Position numbers and translations under genes: made by a program. This document shows, piece after piece, positions 20,897 to 30,972 of a stretch of 64,000 bases of DNA. The notes below the pieces were generated by a model. It was not told the origin of the DNA and did not search any database. It saw only the letters and a program-made list of their open reading frames with translations. This DNA comes from Reticulitermes speratus (taxonomy: Eukaryota > Arthropoda > Insecta > Blattodea > Rhinotermitidae), in contig JAJKFL010000010.1 of assembly GCA_021186555.1 (NCBI GenBank), positions 23,080,179-23,144,178 on the forward strand. The letters are read 5' to 3'. Every line of letters begins with the position of its first letter. Position 1 is the stretch's first letter.

Positions 20897-23800
20897 GTGA
20901 CTCCATACGTTTTAATACTAGATCTTTTAACATCTAAGGCAAAGACGTCCCTGGTCACACCATTAAGGCATACAGGAACAGTGGATATATAGCATCACCC
21001 ATTCTTAACCCGACACCAGATGGCAATGAATGGTCAACATCACGCCCCGGCCGCTTTACCCCCGGCAAAAAAAAACCGTCCACCCTGAATAAGAGGCTGG
21101 GTGGACCCCAGAGCCGGTCTGAGACGTTTTGGAGAAGAAAAGAATCTCTTGCCTCTACCAGGAATCGAACTTCGGTTCGTTCAACCCGTAGCCTAGTCAC
21201 TATACTGACTGAGCTACCACCCTTCAGAGATTAAACCTTATAGCTTTAAAATATATACACCATTTGGAAACGAGACAGTTGTCAGCGGACTGACTAAACT
21301 ACGAGCTAGTTGGCCTAGATTCCATTACCGAGAAGGGCAGGGATTTATTTCTCACCATGTTCTTTGGTGTTACCACCTGCAGGATCGAAGAAAAAAGAGA
21401 GGAGAGCTATTTATCGTGGTTTTCCTCAAACTCTCCACAAAACTCCGATAACAACATATTTCGCTACTCTTCGTCACATAAGCCACTGGCCGCAGCGTAA
21501 TTTCTGCAGCCTTACAAAACAGCATAAAATTCAATCAATGTCTAATAACTAAATTCAAAATTTATTAAATATCAATTCAATCAAAGTCTACTAACGAAAT
21601 TCAAATTTTTTTAAATAGCATAAAATTCAATCAGTCTACTAACTAAATTCAAAATTTATTAAATAGCATAAAATTCAATCAAAGTATACTAACTAAATTC
21701 AAAATTTATTAAACAGCATAAAATTCAATCAAAGTCTACTAACTAAATTGAAATCTTATTAAATAGCATAAAATTCAATCAAAGTCTACTAACGAAATTC
21801 AAATTTTCTTAAATAGCATAAAATTCAATCAAAGTCTACTAACTAAATTCAAAATTTATTAAACAGCATAAAATTCAATCAAAGTCTACTAACGAAATTC
21901 AAATTTTTTTAAATAGCATAAAATTCAATCAAAGTCTACTAACTAAATTCAAAATTTATTAAATAGCATAAAATTCAATCAAAGTCTACTAACTAAATTC
22001 AAAATTTATTAAATATCAATTCAATCAGTCTACTAACGAAATTCAAATTTTTTTAAATAGCATAAAATTCAATCAAAGTCTACTAACTAAATTCAAAATT
22101 TATTAAATAGCATAAAATTAAATCAAAGTCTACTAACTAAATTCAAAATTTATTAAACAGCATAAAATTCAATCGGTCTACTAACGAAATTCAAATTTTT
22201 TTAAATAGCATAAAATTCAATCAGTCTACTAACTAAATTCAAAATTTATTAAATAGCATAAAATTCAATCAAAGTCTACTAACTAAATTCAAAATTTATT
22301 AAATAGCATAAAATTCAATCAAAGTCTACTAACTAAATTCAAAATTTATTAAATAGCATAAAATTCAATCAAAGTCTACTAACTAAATTCAAAGCTTATT
22401 AAATAGCATAAAATTCAATCAAAGTCTACTAACTAAATTCAAAATTTATTAAACAGCATAAAATTCAATCAAAGTCTACTAACGAAATTCAAATTTTTTT
22501 AAATAGCATAAAATTCAATTAAAGTCTACTAACTAAACTCGAAATTTATTCGGCACCATTTCTCCTTCCTTAACAGTTTCCAGTCAAACACGCTGTTCGT
22601 TTCCAACAGGTTATTCTATGTGAGATATCAACACCGCGGCTACGAGGCCTCTATTCATCCAGCGCCTTCACTGCGCTCGCGGCGGGAATTCTGCTGGTGT
22701 ACGCTCTGGGTTCGTATCTTCACTGGCACACAGTGGCGGGCGTGCTAGCAGTTCTGCCTTTGACATCTTTAGTCTGCTTCATCTTCGTACGCGAAACTCC
22801 TGTCTGGCTAGCGAACAGGGACTAGAGGACGAGGCAGAGGAAGCTCTGACGTGGCTCAGAGGGGACGAACATCAGGTACACGGTGTCCCTTTTAGCGTGT
22901 CCCTGAGCACCGCAGCTGTCATGGGAGGTGCTGGCGGATGCAGGCTTTCTTTAAGACAAAGCTGCCGTGTTCGGGGAAAGGATAAAAGGCACACCCTGTA
23001 TGTGTAAGTCTGGTTACTGCTCAACGTAACCCTTTATCAGTAATGAATGATACTGGATACACTACGAATGGTGTCATAATTTTGAGTATGCGATCATTAC
23101 GCTTCTATATACCATCCAGGTAGGTCCGTCATAATAGCAATACGAAAACAGTGACAATGAGCTCCGTGACTTAGACTCTCACGCCGTACCTTACACACGT
23201 GACTTACACTCTCACGCCGTACCTCACACAAAGCCAGGTGGGTCACCGCTGAAATCGGCTGCTTGATCCAATTTAACTAACTCTATGGAGCAGAATCCTT
23301 CTTGAGAAACTAACAGTTCCTTAACCAGTCACGAAATTCCCCGCATTTTATGGAACCCGAAAGTTCATTACCGTGTCCACAACAGCCCACCAATCAGTCA
23401 TATCCTAAGCCATAAAAACCCAGTCCACGACCTCCCATCCTATTCATTTAAGATCCGTGTTAATAATATTCTGCCATCTACGTCTATGTCTTCCTAGTAG
23501 TCTCTTCTTCAGATTTCCGCATCATAACCCTGTATCATGAAACGTAAAGGTAGTCCAAAATCGGTCATCACTTGGAATGCGGGTACAGACGAAACAGCCA
23601 GTAGCCACTGATAAGTTTCGAATTGCACTAAACTAGTATTATTCACTGTGTGAGGTGAATTTCTGGAATTTTGGTGCTGGCGTGTGACCAACACGTGCAT
23701 TGGATACGCCTGACAACATATCGAGAAAATTCGCAGTAAAACGCCCTACAAAATATCGATATAAGTGTCCGTGACAGGTCAGACAAAAGATCGAAAGCAT

Positions 23801-26180
23801 TCGCTGTAAAACGCTCGACAAAATTTCGAGAAAAGTGTCCGTGACAGGACAGACAAAATACCCAGATAATTGTCCGTGAGACGCCAGACAAACTATCGAT
23901 AAAATTCAATGTGAGACATCCCACAAAATATCGGGATGATTCACCGTGTGACGCCCAACAATATATCGAGATAATTATCCGTGAGGCGTTCGAAAAATGT
24001 GGCGAGAATTCATCGTGATACGCCCGACAGAATATCCAGATAATTGAACGTGACAGGCCCGACAGAATATCCAGATAATTGAACGTGACAGGCCCGACAG
24101 AATATCCAGATAATTGAACGTGACAGGCCCGACAGAATATCCAGATAATTGAACGTGACAGGCCCGACAGAATATCCAGATAATTGAACGTGACAGGCCC
24201 GACAGAATATTCCAGATAATTGAACGTGACAGGCCCGACAGAATATCCAGATAATTGAACGTGACAGGCCCGACAGAATATCCAGATAATTCACCGAGAC
24301 GTTTTAACTTGTAACCTGATCTGTCTCACTAAAGGAAGAACAGATATTAGGGGTGTGTAGAAGACAGCTTTTGGAGAATGCTTGAAACCATGAACAAGGA
24401 ATTGCCAAGAGGATAGAGAAAAGTGCATAATGAGGAAACTTCACGACATTACTGGGGATAACACAGGTTATTCATGCAACACCTGCGCAGATAATTTAGA
24501 CGCTGTCAAATGCTGAGAGTGACAGACGAGTGAATGAGCATGGAGCACTGGTAGAATGACAGGTAAAGGTAAAGCAATCCCATTACAGGCCTTGACAGGC
24601 CCTTAGGGGTCCAGGAGGTTGAGGCTCCCAGATTTATAGACAATCGGCACATGAAGGTGGTAAGGTTGTCAGCCCTACGCACCGGCCGCCTTTACCCCCC
24701 AGGAAAGATTCCTGGTACTCATTTCTGTTAGAGGCTGAGTCGACCCCAGGGCCATAGTGCGGCCGAAACGATTATGTCAATGAAAAACTCCAGTGACACC
24801 ATCGGGAATCGAACCCGCGACGTTCCGGTTTGTAGCGCAGTGCCTCAACCAACTGCGCCACCGCGTGTCCCACTGGTAGAACGATACTAAAGGTAAAGCT
24901 CACCCTAGAAGAGGCCATGAAGGACAAGAGGGGGAGTAGAGGTATAGCTCTACTCTTTCTTTAACCTCGGCACTAGATGGGGGTGGGTGGTCAAAGCCAC
25001 GCTCCAGCCAGTCCGTGTGTGATATGTGGTAGACAAAAGTGGCACTGGGACAGGTTCTTCTCCTGATACTTCGATTTTCCCCTGTCAGTATCATTCGACC
25101 ATTGCTCCATATCCATTTATTCCTCTACCACCGACGCTAAACAACCTCAGTAACTGGTATCGTCGTTAATAAAACACTTCTCGTACTGAACAATATCTTA
25201 CTACTTTACAGGCTAAAGTGGAACTTCAAGAGTTGCTAGCCGGTATCAGAGCACAGCGAGTGGCAGAAGAAGCAAGACGAGAGGCTGCCGACGATGAACT
25301 GGTCGACAGAACACCAAATATCGTGCATCAAATTCAATTCCTGTTGTCTCCTTCAATTCTCAAACCGTTCTTCATTGCCCATATACTCAACTTGTTTCAA
25401 ATTCTCACTGGTACATTTCTGGTCGTATTCTACGCGGTCGACATGATTTCCGAAACACAAAATGACGCTACAGGCCTCGACAGTTTCACGGTCGCGCAGT
25501 TAACAGCGTTTGTTCGGCTAGTATTTACATTAGTCGCGAACGCGCTGCTGTATTTTGTACGGCGACGAACGCACGCTATTGCTGCCAGTGGTGTTTGCGC
25601 ATGCGCAGCACTGACGCTCAGCTGTTTCCTGTTCATCCAACTGAAGACACGACTCTCATTCCCGCCAGAAATAAATATGTGGATAACAAACACGTTAATT
25701 TTAGTATTCATTGCAGCCAACACTTGCGCATTCCTTGCAATGCCTTCTGCAATTACTTCTGAAATACTTCCTGTTAAAATACGAGGTGTTGCCTGTGGTT
25801 ACATATATGCTGCTAACGATGCCCTGCAGTTTTGTGTATCGAAAATATACCCTTTGTTGAAAGACACTTTAGGAATGCATGGAGTCTTTTTAGTTTTCGG
25901 TGTAAACGCTCTTCTTTCTTCCATATTTTCTTATTTGTTCTTGCCTGAAACTCAAGGAAAGTCACTGCCTCAAATCGAAGAATATTTTCGAAATAATAAT
26001 TTGTTTTGGATTAAACGAGATAAAAGACTTGAACGCCGTAATACAAGAAATGTATATCTTGAAATGAAGAATATTGACACATGGGGCAATGCCAAAACTT
26101 ACAGCGAACAAGATGAGAACAGACAAACAGAAGACAAACAGAACAGAAACAGAAGAAAACTGTCGGTTACGTTCTCATGA
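17788..26180 (+). CDS. Tret1-like facilitated trehalose/sugar transporter (MFS), four exons, frameshift in exon 3
   Basis: Spliced gene: 17788-17986, 20406-20614, 22610-22875, 25212-26180. All introns are GT-AG and phases agree (1, 0, 0) once one missing base in exon 3 is allowed for, giving about 547 residues. The product is a 12-helix sugar transporter of the plasma membrane; insect Tret1 proteins move trehalose by facilitated diffusion. Visible signatures: MERWGRR (about 85-91) after helix 2, RETPVWL (197-203) before the central loop, a charged central loop (about 215-265), VKIRGVACG, and PETQGKS (470-476) after helix 12. The C-terminal tail is long, basic and hydrophilic. Exon 3 reads into a stop after [11 protein letters not shown] because a G run at 22818-22820 looks one base short; the expected frame resumes at once. 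It is either an assembly error or a disabled gene. The exact substrate cannot be told from sequence. Confidence 0.85.
17965..19665 (+). repeat. 46-bp minisatellite, 37 copies of an exon/intron junction
   Basis: Unit boundaries are exact (GATCAT at 17975 and, 36 periods later, at 19631). The first unit is the last 22 bases of coding exon 1 plus the start of intron 1. Every later unit repeats the exon tail GGAAACAGGATCATGGATAG followed by the intact donor GTAGGTGTAG, so intron 1 carries 36 extra copies of the natural 5' splice site. Variants (GATTAT, GACCAT, GTAACCGTGAA) leave the GTAGGT donor untouched. Confidence 0.95.
19666..20405 (+). other. Rest of Tret1-like intron 1
   Basis: No coding signal. 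The stretch 19790-20270, with ttcac..aattcggtcaagaaat repeats and an ACAGACAGACGGACG tail, resembles a common insect interspersed repeat; a related tail is at 62580-62690. Ends at acceptor CTTCTCCACAG. Confidence 0.5.
20406..20614 (+). CDS. Tret1-like exon 2
   Basis: Acceptor CTCCACAG|CCAGC, donor TCGTCG|GTAAGC. Encodes residues 67-136: helices 2-4 with the MERWGRR loop motif and a TGTSVGF-type helix. Confidence 0.9.
20649..20893 (+). mobile_element. Non-LTR retrotransposon 3' end (family 2) with 14-bp target duplication
   Basis: Encodes the [23 protein letters not shown] coding end and a short 3' UTR ending in a (GTTA)n tail. Flanked by the perfect direct repeat AGTGTGACTCCATA at 20635-20648 and 20894-20907. 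A 5'-truncated insertion in intron 2 of the transporter gene, same orientation. Confidence 0.9.
20955..21226 (-). mobile_element. SINE-B copy in Tret1-like intron 2
   Basis: The minus-strand head GGTAGCTCAGTCAGTATAGTG and B-box-like GTTCGATTCC are both visible. The body is diverged from the copy at 5.96 kb. Confidence 0.75.
21525..22550 (+). repeat. AT-rich 46-50-bp minisatellite, about 21 copies
   Basis: Unit ACTAAATTCAAAATTTATTA plus AATAGCATAAAATTCAATCAAAGTCTACTA. Some units lack AAAG or have GAAATTCAAATTTTTTT. Lies wholly in intron 2 of the transporter gene. Confidence 0.95.
22610..22875 (+). CDS. Tret1-like exon 3, one-base frameshift
   Basis: Acceptor TTCCAACAG|GTTATT, donor CATCAG|GTACAC. 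Encodes [10 protein letters not shown] and helices 5-6 up to RETPVWL. Reading then needs one extra base near 22818-22820 (GGG where GGGG would restore [15 protein letters not shown]). As printed, the frame stops at TAG 22822-22824. Confidence 0.85.
23270..23531 (-). mobile_element. Non-LTR retrotransposon 3' fragment (family 2)
   Basis: Matches the 20649 copy in inverse orientation, starting from the TAACTAACTC tail and running back through the coding end. Older and more diverged; no clear target duplication. Confidence 0.7.
23690..24300 (-). repeat. 35-bp minisatellite, 8 near-identical plus diverged copies
   Basis: From 24022 the unit ACAGAATATCCAGATAATTG plus AACGTGACAGGCCCG repeats almost without change. 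From about 23690 to 24020 the same unit is present but heavily diverged, giving an old flank and a recently homogenised core. Lies in intron 3 of the transporter. Confidence 0.9.
24560..24870 (-). mobile_element. SINE-A copy with target-site duplication
   Basis: The minus strand starts GGACACGCGGTGGCGCAGTT (A box) and has GGGTTCGATTCCC (B box), ending in (TTTACC)n. Flanked by CACTGGTAGAAYGA at 24546-24559 and 24871-24884. Confidence 0.9.
24885..25095 (-). mobile_element. Chimeric SINE: SINE-B body joined to SINE-C body
   Basis: 24885-25010 matches the tail half of SINE-B. From about 25011 the sequence switches to the 'gatatgtggtggacaaagtggcactgggacagg' body of the SINE-C copy at 30757-30972. 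There is no intact tRNA head. Confidence 0.55.
25212..26180 (+). CDS. Tret1-like exon 4 (terminal)
   Basis: Acceptor CTACTTTACAG|GCTAAA, stop TGA 26178-26180. Encodes the end of the central loop and helices 7-12, with VKIRGVACG and PETQGKS sugar-transporter signatures, then a tail of about 70 charged residues. No frameshift within its 323 codons. Confidence 0.92.
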   Translation, partial: AKVELQELLAGIRAQRVAEEARREAADDELVDRTPNIVHQIQFLLSPSILKPFFIAHILNLFQILTGTFLVVFYAVDMISETQNDATGLDSFTVAQLTAFVRLVFTLVANALLYFVRRRTHAIAASGVCACAALTLSCFLFIQLKTRLSFPPEINMWITNTLILVFIAANTCAFLAMPSAITSEILPVKIRGVACGYIYAANDALQFCVSKIYPLLKDTLGMHGVFLVFGVNALLSSIFSYLFLPETQGKSLPQIEEYFRNNNLFWIKRDKRLERRNTRNVYLEMKNIDTWGNAKTYSEQDENRQTEDKQNRNRRKLSVTFS

Positions 26181-26219
26181 CATCATGGGGGGAAAAAAAT
26201 GCGTCCTGTGACAGACCTA

Positions 26220-26230
26220 AATAAAATAAA
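26220..26230 (+). terminator. Polyadenylation signals of the Tret1-like gene
   Basis: Two overlapping AATAAA hexamers about 40-50 bases after the stop codon. Confidence 0.6.
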
Positions 26231-26651
26231 CTAATACATAACTAGGTTAGTCATGTACTCAGACTGTTTAAGGAACAAATAAATATGACTTAAATAATTC
26301 CGTAATAATTATTTTCACGGCCAACTACAAACAAACAAAAAATACAGAAGAAAATCCAAGATCATGGCACTGATTCTTGGGCTGCGTGCTATAGCCACGC
26401 GTGTTCGGAAGCTCCGGTCACCACCTTGTGCGTTTACCACTGTCATCACGTATACAATCACTCAGGTCACTCACACCACTTTGCCCACATTATTGTTTAG
26501 GGCAGAAATAGCGAATGAAGCTGGCATTCTGGGTTCAGAATTTTTTTCTAACTTTCCCGGCCTTGGATAATACAGTTGTAGAATTCCCCGCCATACGTCA
26601 TGGGTGTATCAGTTTACAGAGTAGTTGATAAACAAACTCGATTAAAACGAA

Positions 26652-27300
26652 ATTAACCTGAATTATATATAGATTCAGTTCGTACCGCGCAGTAAACACA
26701 CTCCGTCTCAGTTATACAAACCAGTCAGTTAATGCTGTACAGTGAAATAATCGCTGTTTGTTCTGAGATCCACACAAAACACATAAATACAGTCCGTACC
26801 GCGCAGTAAACACACACCGTCTCAGTTATACAAACCAGTCAGTTAATGCTGTACAGTGAAATAATCGCTGTTTGTTCTGAGATCCACACAAAACACATAA
26901 ATACAGTCCGTACCGCGCAGTAAACACACTCCGTCTCAGTTATACAAACCAGTCAGTTAATGCTGTACAGTGAAATAATCGCTGTTTGTTCTGAGATCCA
27001 CACAAAACACATAAATACACTGTGTGGGCAGAACGTAGAATTTGTGAATGTTAAACCTGGTGGTACATATAGTAACCACTGGGATTTAGGTGTGTACATA
27101 TAAAGATCCAGTCCGTACCGCGCAGTAAACACACTCCGTCTCAGTTATACAAACCAGTCAGTTAATGCTGTACAGTGAAATAATCGCTGTTTGTTCTGAG
27201 ATCTACACAAAACACATAAATACACTGTGTGGGCAGAACGTAGAATTGTGAATGTTAAACATGGTGGTACATATAGTAACCACTGGGACTTCGCAAACTA
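26652..27300 (+). repeat. 114-bp satellite array 1
   Basis: Four copies of a 114-bp unit (CAGTCCGTACCGCGCAGTAA...), one followed by a spacer of about 90 bp (CACTGTGTGGGCAGAACGTA...). Begins TTAACCTGAATTATAT. The right end breaks off after CCACTGGG without the TTAA-like border seen in the other arrays. Confidence 0.9.
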
Positions 27301-28290
27301 AATTATACTTACCAGAAAGTATCTCGTCTATTTATCATCAATATTCACATATTAAATACAAATATTCGTACCCTTAATTCGTGGTCATTTTAATAAGAAG
27401 TGTAACCTGTTCCTTTACAGTGGTAATTATATGTACCACCAGCTGTAAAATCAACGATTTCTTGAATCTGCTTCCGTCCAGTGATTGAGGTTAGCTCTGT
27501 CTAAGGGACCCAACAGTAGGTGTCTCCTCCCCCTTCACCTGAGGACGGAAGCAGATCCATCTTCCGAAACGTCGTGATTTTAGATTTCCGGACGATGGAC
27601 AAGGTCCAGAAACCAATTAGTTCTCAACTTCCCCTTTGGATTTAAGGCGTAAACATTTTTCTACATCAACACAACTAAGACGTTAACACATGCTGCGACC
27701 GTTCGTGTGAAGATGCTTACTGCTAGCTGTATTGGTACTGTGCTTAGCGCGGCGCCTGTGTGTTAGGCAACCCAACTACTTGTCACGTAGAATGGATTGC
27801 CAAATGAGCAAGGAGTTGCAACACTGCGCTGCTAATTCTAACAGATTTTCTCATAAAGGTAAAAGTCTACATTTCAGAAAATAAGCTTCCATATGACTTA
27901 TCAGCGAATGTAAAACGTAATCGCTGGAGCTTTGAATATTTTACCAATCGGACAGTTCTGTAAGCCGTGACGTGTCATGCATGTAGATTTAGACAATTTA
28001 AACATACAGCTGGCATTACTGGCACTTATGAGTGCCAATTTGGCCGTTAAGCATTTTGCTAAAATTGTTTGAGCCTCTGCAAACCCAAAATGCATCTGAG
28101 TTTTTATTTTGGCATGATGAGTTAAAGAACAACTATCGGATTTTGTTATGTCAACTGTGCTGGTAATGTTATTAGGTCCTTTATGTTTAGATCGTGTGTT
28201 GTAATTGAGTTACACTTGTCACTTGCATGCCAGACATTATGACGTCAGAGTGACGGACCGCTTGAGTTGAAGGCTGGTAAGATGTACTTC
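27301..28290. other. Between satellite arrays; no gene
   Basis: Holds hammerhead-like motif H4 and a flank (TTCCGGACGATGGACAAGGT) shared with the hairpin element at 49.02-49.16 kb. Nothing coding recognised. Confidence 0.5.
27533..27580 (+). ncRNA. Hammerhead-ribozyme-like motif H4
   Basis: CTGAGGA, C, GGAAG/CTTCC stem II, GAAAC, GTC. Stem I TCAC/GTGA. There is no loop at all in stem III (ACGT), so only a dimer could form a proper stem III. Confidence 0.65.
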
Positions 28291-28295
28291 GGTAA

Positions 28296-29236
28296 AATTC
28301 ACCTGAATTATATTTAACGATTCAGTTCGTACCGCACAGTAAACACACTCCGTCTCAGTTATACAAACCAGTCAGTTAATGCTGTACAGTGAAATAATCG
28401 CTGTTTGTTCTGAGATCCACACAAAACACATAAATACAGTCCGTACCGCGCAGTAAACACACTCCGTCTCAGTTATACAAACCAGTCAGTTAATGCTGTA
28501 CAGTGAAATAATCGCTGTTTGTTCTGAGATCCACACAAAACACATAAATACAGTCCGTACCGCGCAGTAAACACACTCCGTCTCAGTTATACAAACCAGT
28601 CAGTTAATGCTGTACAGTGAAATAATCGCTGTTTGTTCTGAGATCCACACAAAACACATAAATACAGTCCGTACCGCGCAGTAAACACACTCCGTCTCAG
28701 TTATACAAACCAGTCAGTTAATGCTGTACAGTGAAATAATCGCTGTTTGTTCTGAGATCCACACAAAACACATAAATACACTGTGTGGGCAGAACGTACA
28801 ATTTGTGAATGTTAAACATGGTGGTACATATAGTAACCACTGGGCTTTAAGTGTGTACATATAAATATTCAGTCCGTACCGCGCAGTAAACACACTCCGT
28901 CTCAGTTATACAAACCAGTCAGTTAATGCTGTACAGTGAAATAATCGCTGTTTGTTCTGAGATCCACACAAAACACATAAATACACTGTGTGGGCAGAAC
29001 GTAGAATTTGTGAATGTTAAACATGGCGGTACATATAGTAACCACTGGGCTTTAGGTGTGTACATATAAATATTCAGTTCGTACTGCGCAGTAAACACAC
29101 TCCGTCTCAGTTATAAAAACCAATCAGTTAATGCTGTATAGGGAAATAATCGCTCTTTGTTCTGAGATCCACACAAAACATAAATACACATGTTAAACCT
29201 GGTGGTACGTATAGCAACCACTGGGCTTTAAAGGAT
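28296..29236 (+). repeat. 114-bp satellite array 2
   Basis: Same unit as at 26.65 kb: four direct 114-bp units followed by two or three longer units with the 90-bp spacer. Ends CCACTGGGCTTTAAAGGATTAA. Confidence 0.9.
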
Positions 29237-29259
29237 TAAACAAATTGTTGCGACCGAGG

Positions 29260-29371
29260 ATGAAAAGAACGGCAAATGTTGATAAACGTGTGTCGGACTT
29301 CCACGTTGGCAACACTGTCGATACAGTACAGTCAGACGCCGGGCCGAAACGTCAGAGATCGTCAAAACAAG
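29260..29371 (+). CDS. Candidate first coding exon, gene unknown
   Basis: From ATG 29260 it reads 37 codons of basic, hydrophilic sequence (MKRTANVDKRVSDFHVGNTV...GPKRQRSSK) to a good donor AACAAG|GTAAGG. It lies right after satellite array 2. I recognise no family and could not place the next exon, so it may be an orphan exon or chance. Confidence 0.3.
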
Positions 29372-30054
29372 GTAAGGTCAACGTCGAGATCCAGATTGTG
29401 TTATGTGGCTAGTGTTCCCTTCTTCTGTTCGCAGATTCTCATGAATATGAACCATTACTGAAACTGGCCTGAGGCAATTACGTGTTTTCTCGAGGTGGAG
29501 GGCATGCCAAACACGTTGTATAAAATTAATAACTGTAGCTCAGTGGAAGATTCATTTGCCAGTATATTACGTCAAGAACATTCGTCCATTGGAGAAACTC
29601 CTGTATTTGTCAACTGTACATGAAACAACACATGCGCACACAAAAAAATAAACTGGTACATTTCCTGTACTTACCAATATCCTGCACCCACGAACGTATG
29701 CTCGAAGGCTTCTTTTTGTCATCACGGAATGAGAAGAATCTGATAACTCGAAAGACGTTTGGTGGTATAACGCACACGACACACAATAATCCTTAAATGC
29801 CGAATGTTAGTATCACAGTACTGGAACACCGCTGTCACTTCAGTCCAGCAACAACGGAACAGACTCTCGCGATATTGTCATCACTCATTTACATTTTCAC
29901 TTAAAATTTATCAGCAGTAATCACACGAGAGCAGCTACAAAAAGTTTTCGATAATATGACATGGCACACTGAGACGTTTCGACACAAGAGGGCATTGCAT
30001 TTGGTTTTGTATTATTTCATTCATTATAACAATAAAAAAAAATTTAAAAAGTCA

Positions 30055-30333
30055 GGGAGGACAGGAATATCGTACATACAATAAAAAGAAGAGGCTAACT
30101 GGATTGGTCACATCTTGCGTAGAAACTGCCTTCTGAAACACGTGATTGAAGGAAAGTTAGAAGGATAGAAATGACGGGATGACGAGGAAGAAGACGTAAG
30201 CAGCTACTGGATGACCTTAAGGAAAAGAGAAGATACTGAAAATTGAAAGAGGAAGCACTAGATCGCACCCTGTGGAGAACTCGCTTTGGAAGAAGCTACG
30301 GACCTGTCGTGAGACAGACTGCAGAATGAATAA
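30055..30333 (+). pseudogene. Non-LTR retrotransposon C-terminus (family 1), frameshifted
   Basis: Continuous match to the family-1 coding end (GRKQLLDDL, RTRFGRSYGPVVRQTAE, TGA) but with several small deletions that break the frame. It carries a single, unexpanded copy of the 39-bp segment amplified at 16155-17129. Confidence 0.75.
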
Positions 30334-30756
30334 ACAATAAAACCCCGTTAATGTCGCTGAATAATTTATTTTTAAATATCCTGTGCATATTGTACTATAT
30401 TTACTTATTTTTGGATGTTTAAGCAAATTCCGGTAGACTGTCTTAACCCACTAATAAGTTTATAATTCCTACATAATATCTACCAAATCAGCAAAAAAAA
30501 AATAATGACATAAAATTGTCGCAATACGTTCATACAGGTCAATGAAATGTCTTTACCTCGCAAACTAAATTCCATTCAGTGAAGTTTCACAGCCGTGTAA
30601 GTATATCATATGCTTTCAACAGCCAGTGCTTTCTTTCCCTTGCAGACCTCCACAATCACTGTAATTATCGCGTCACTACCCATTCAAATACAGACCCACA
30701 TGCTATTTTCAATTGCAACACATTCATTAAATAGCCTACTTATGGATTCTATGGGG
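30334..30756. other. No gene recognised
   Basis: AT-rich, no array or coding signature. Confidence 0.5.
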
Positions 30757-30972
30757 TTCTTTAAGTGAGGGGCCTCGTAGCAGTCGCTACGAACGCACCG
30801 CAGTCTGAAGGCTTATTGTGCAGCCCTGTTTTTCCATTTAATGGGGAAAATCGAAGTACTCGGGGGGGAAAACCTGTCCCAGTGCCACTTTGTCCACCAC
30901 AAATATCACATGGACCGTTCCAGGATCGAACCCGGGCCGGCGACTAACCGCCTGAGCCATGGCACGGCCATT
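30757..30972 (-). mobile_element. SINE-C copy (tRNA-derived)
   Basis: The minus-strand head has an A box (TGGCTCAGGCGG) and a B box (GGGTTCGATCC). The body carries the tggtggacaaagtggcactgggacagg block. Confidence 0.7.
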
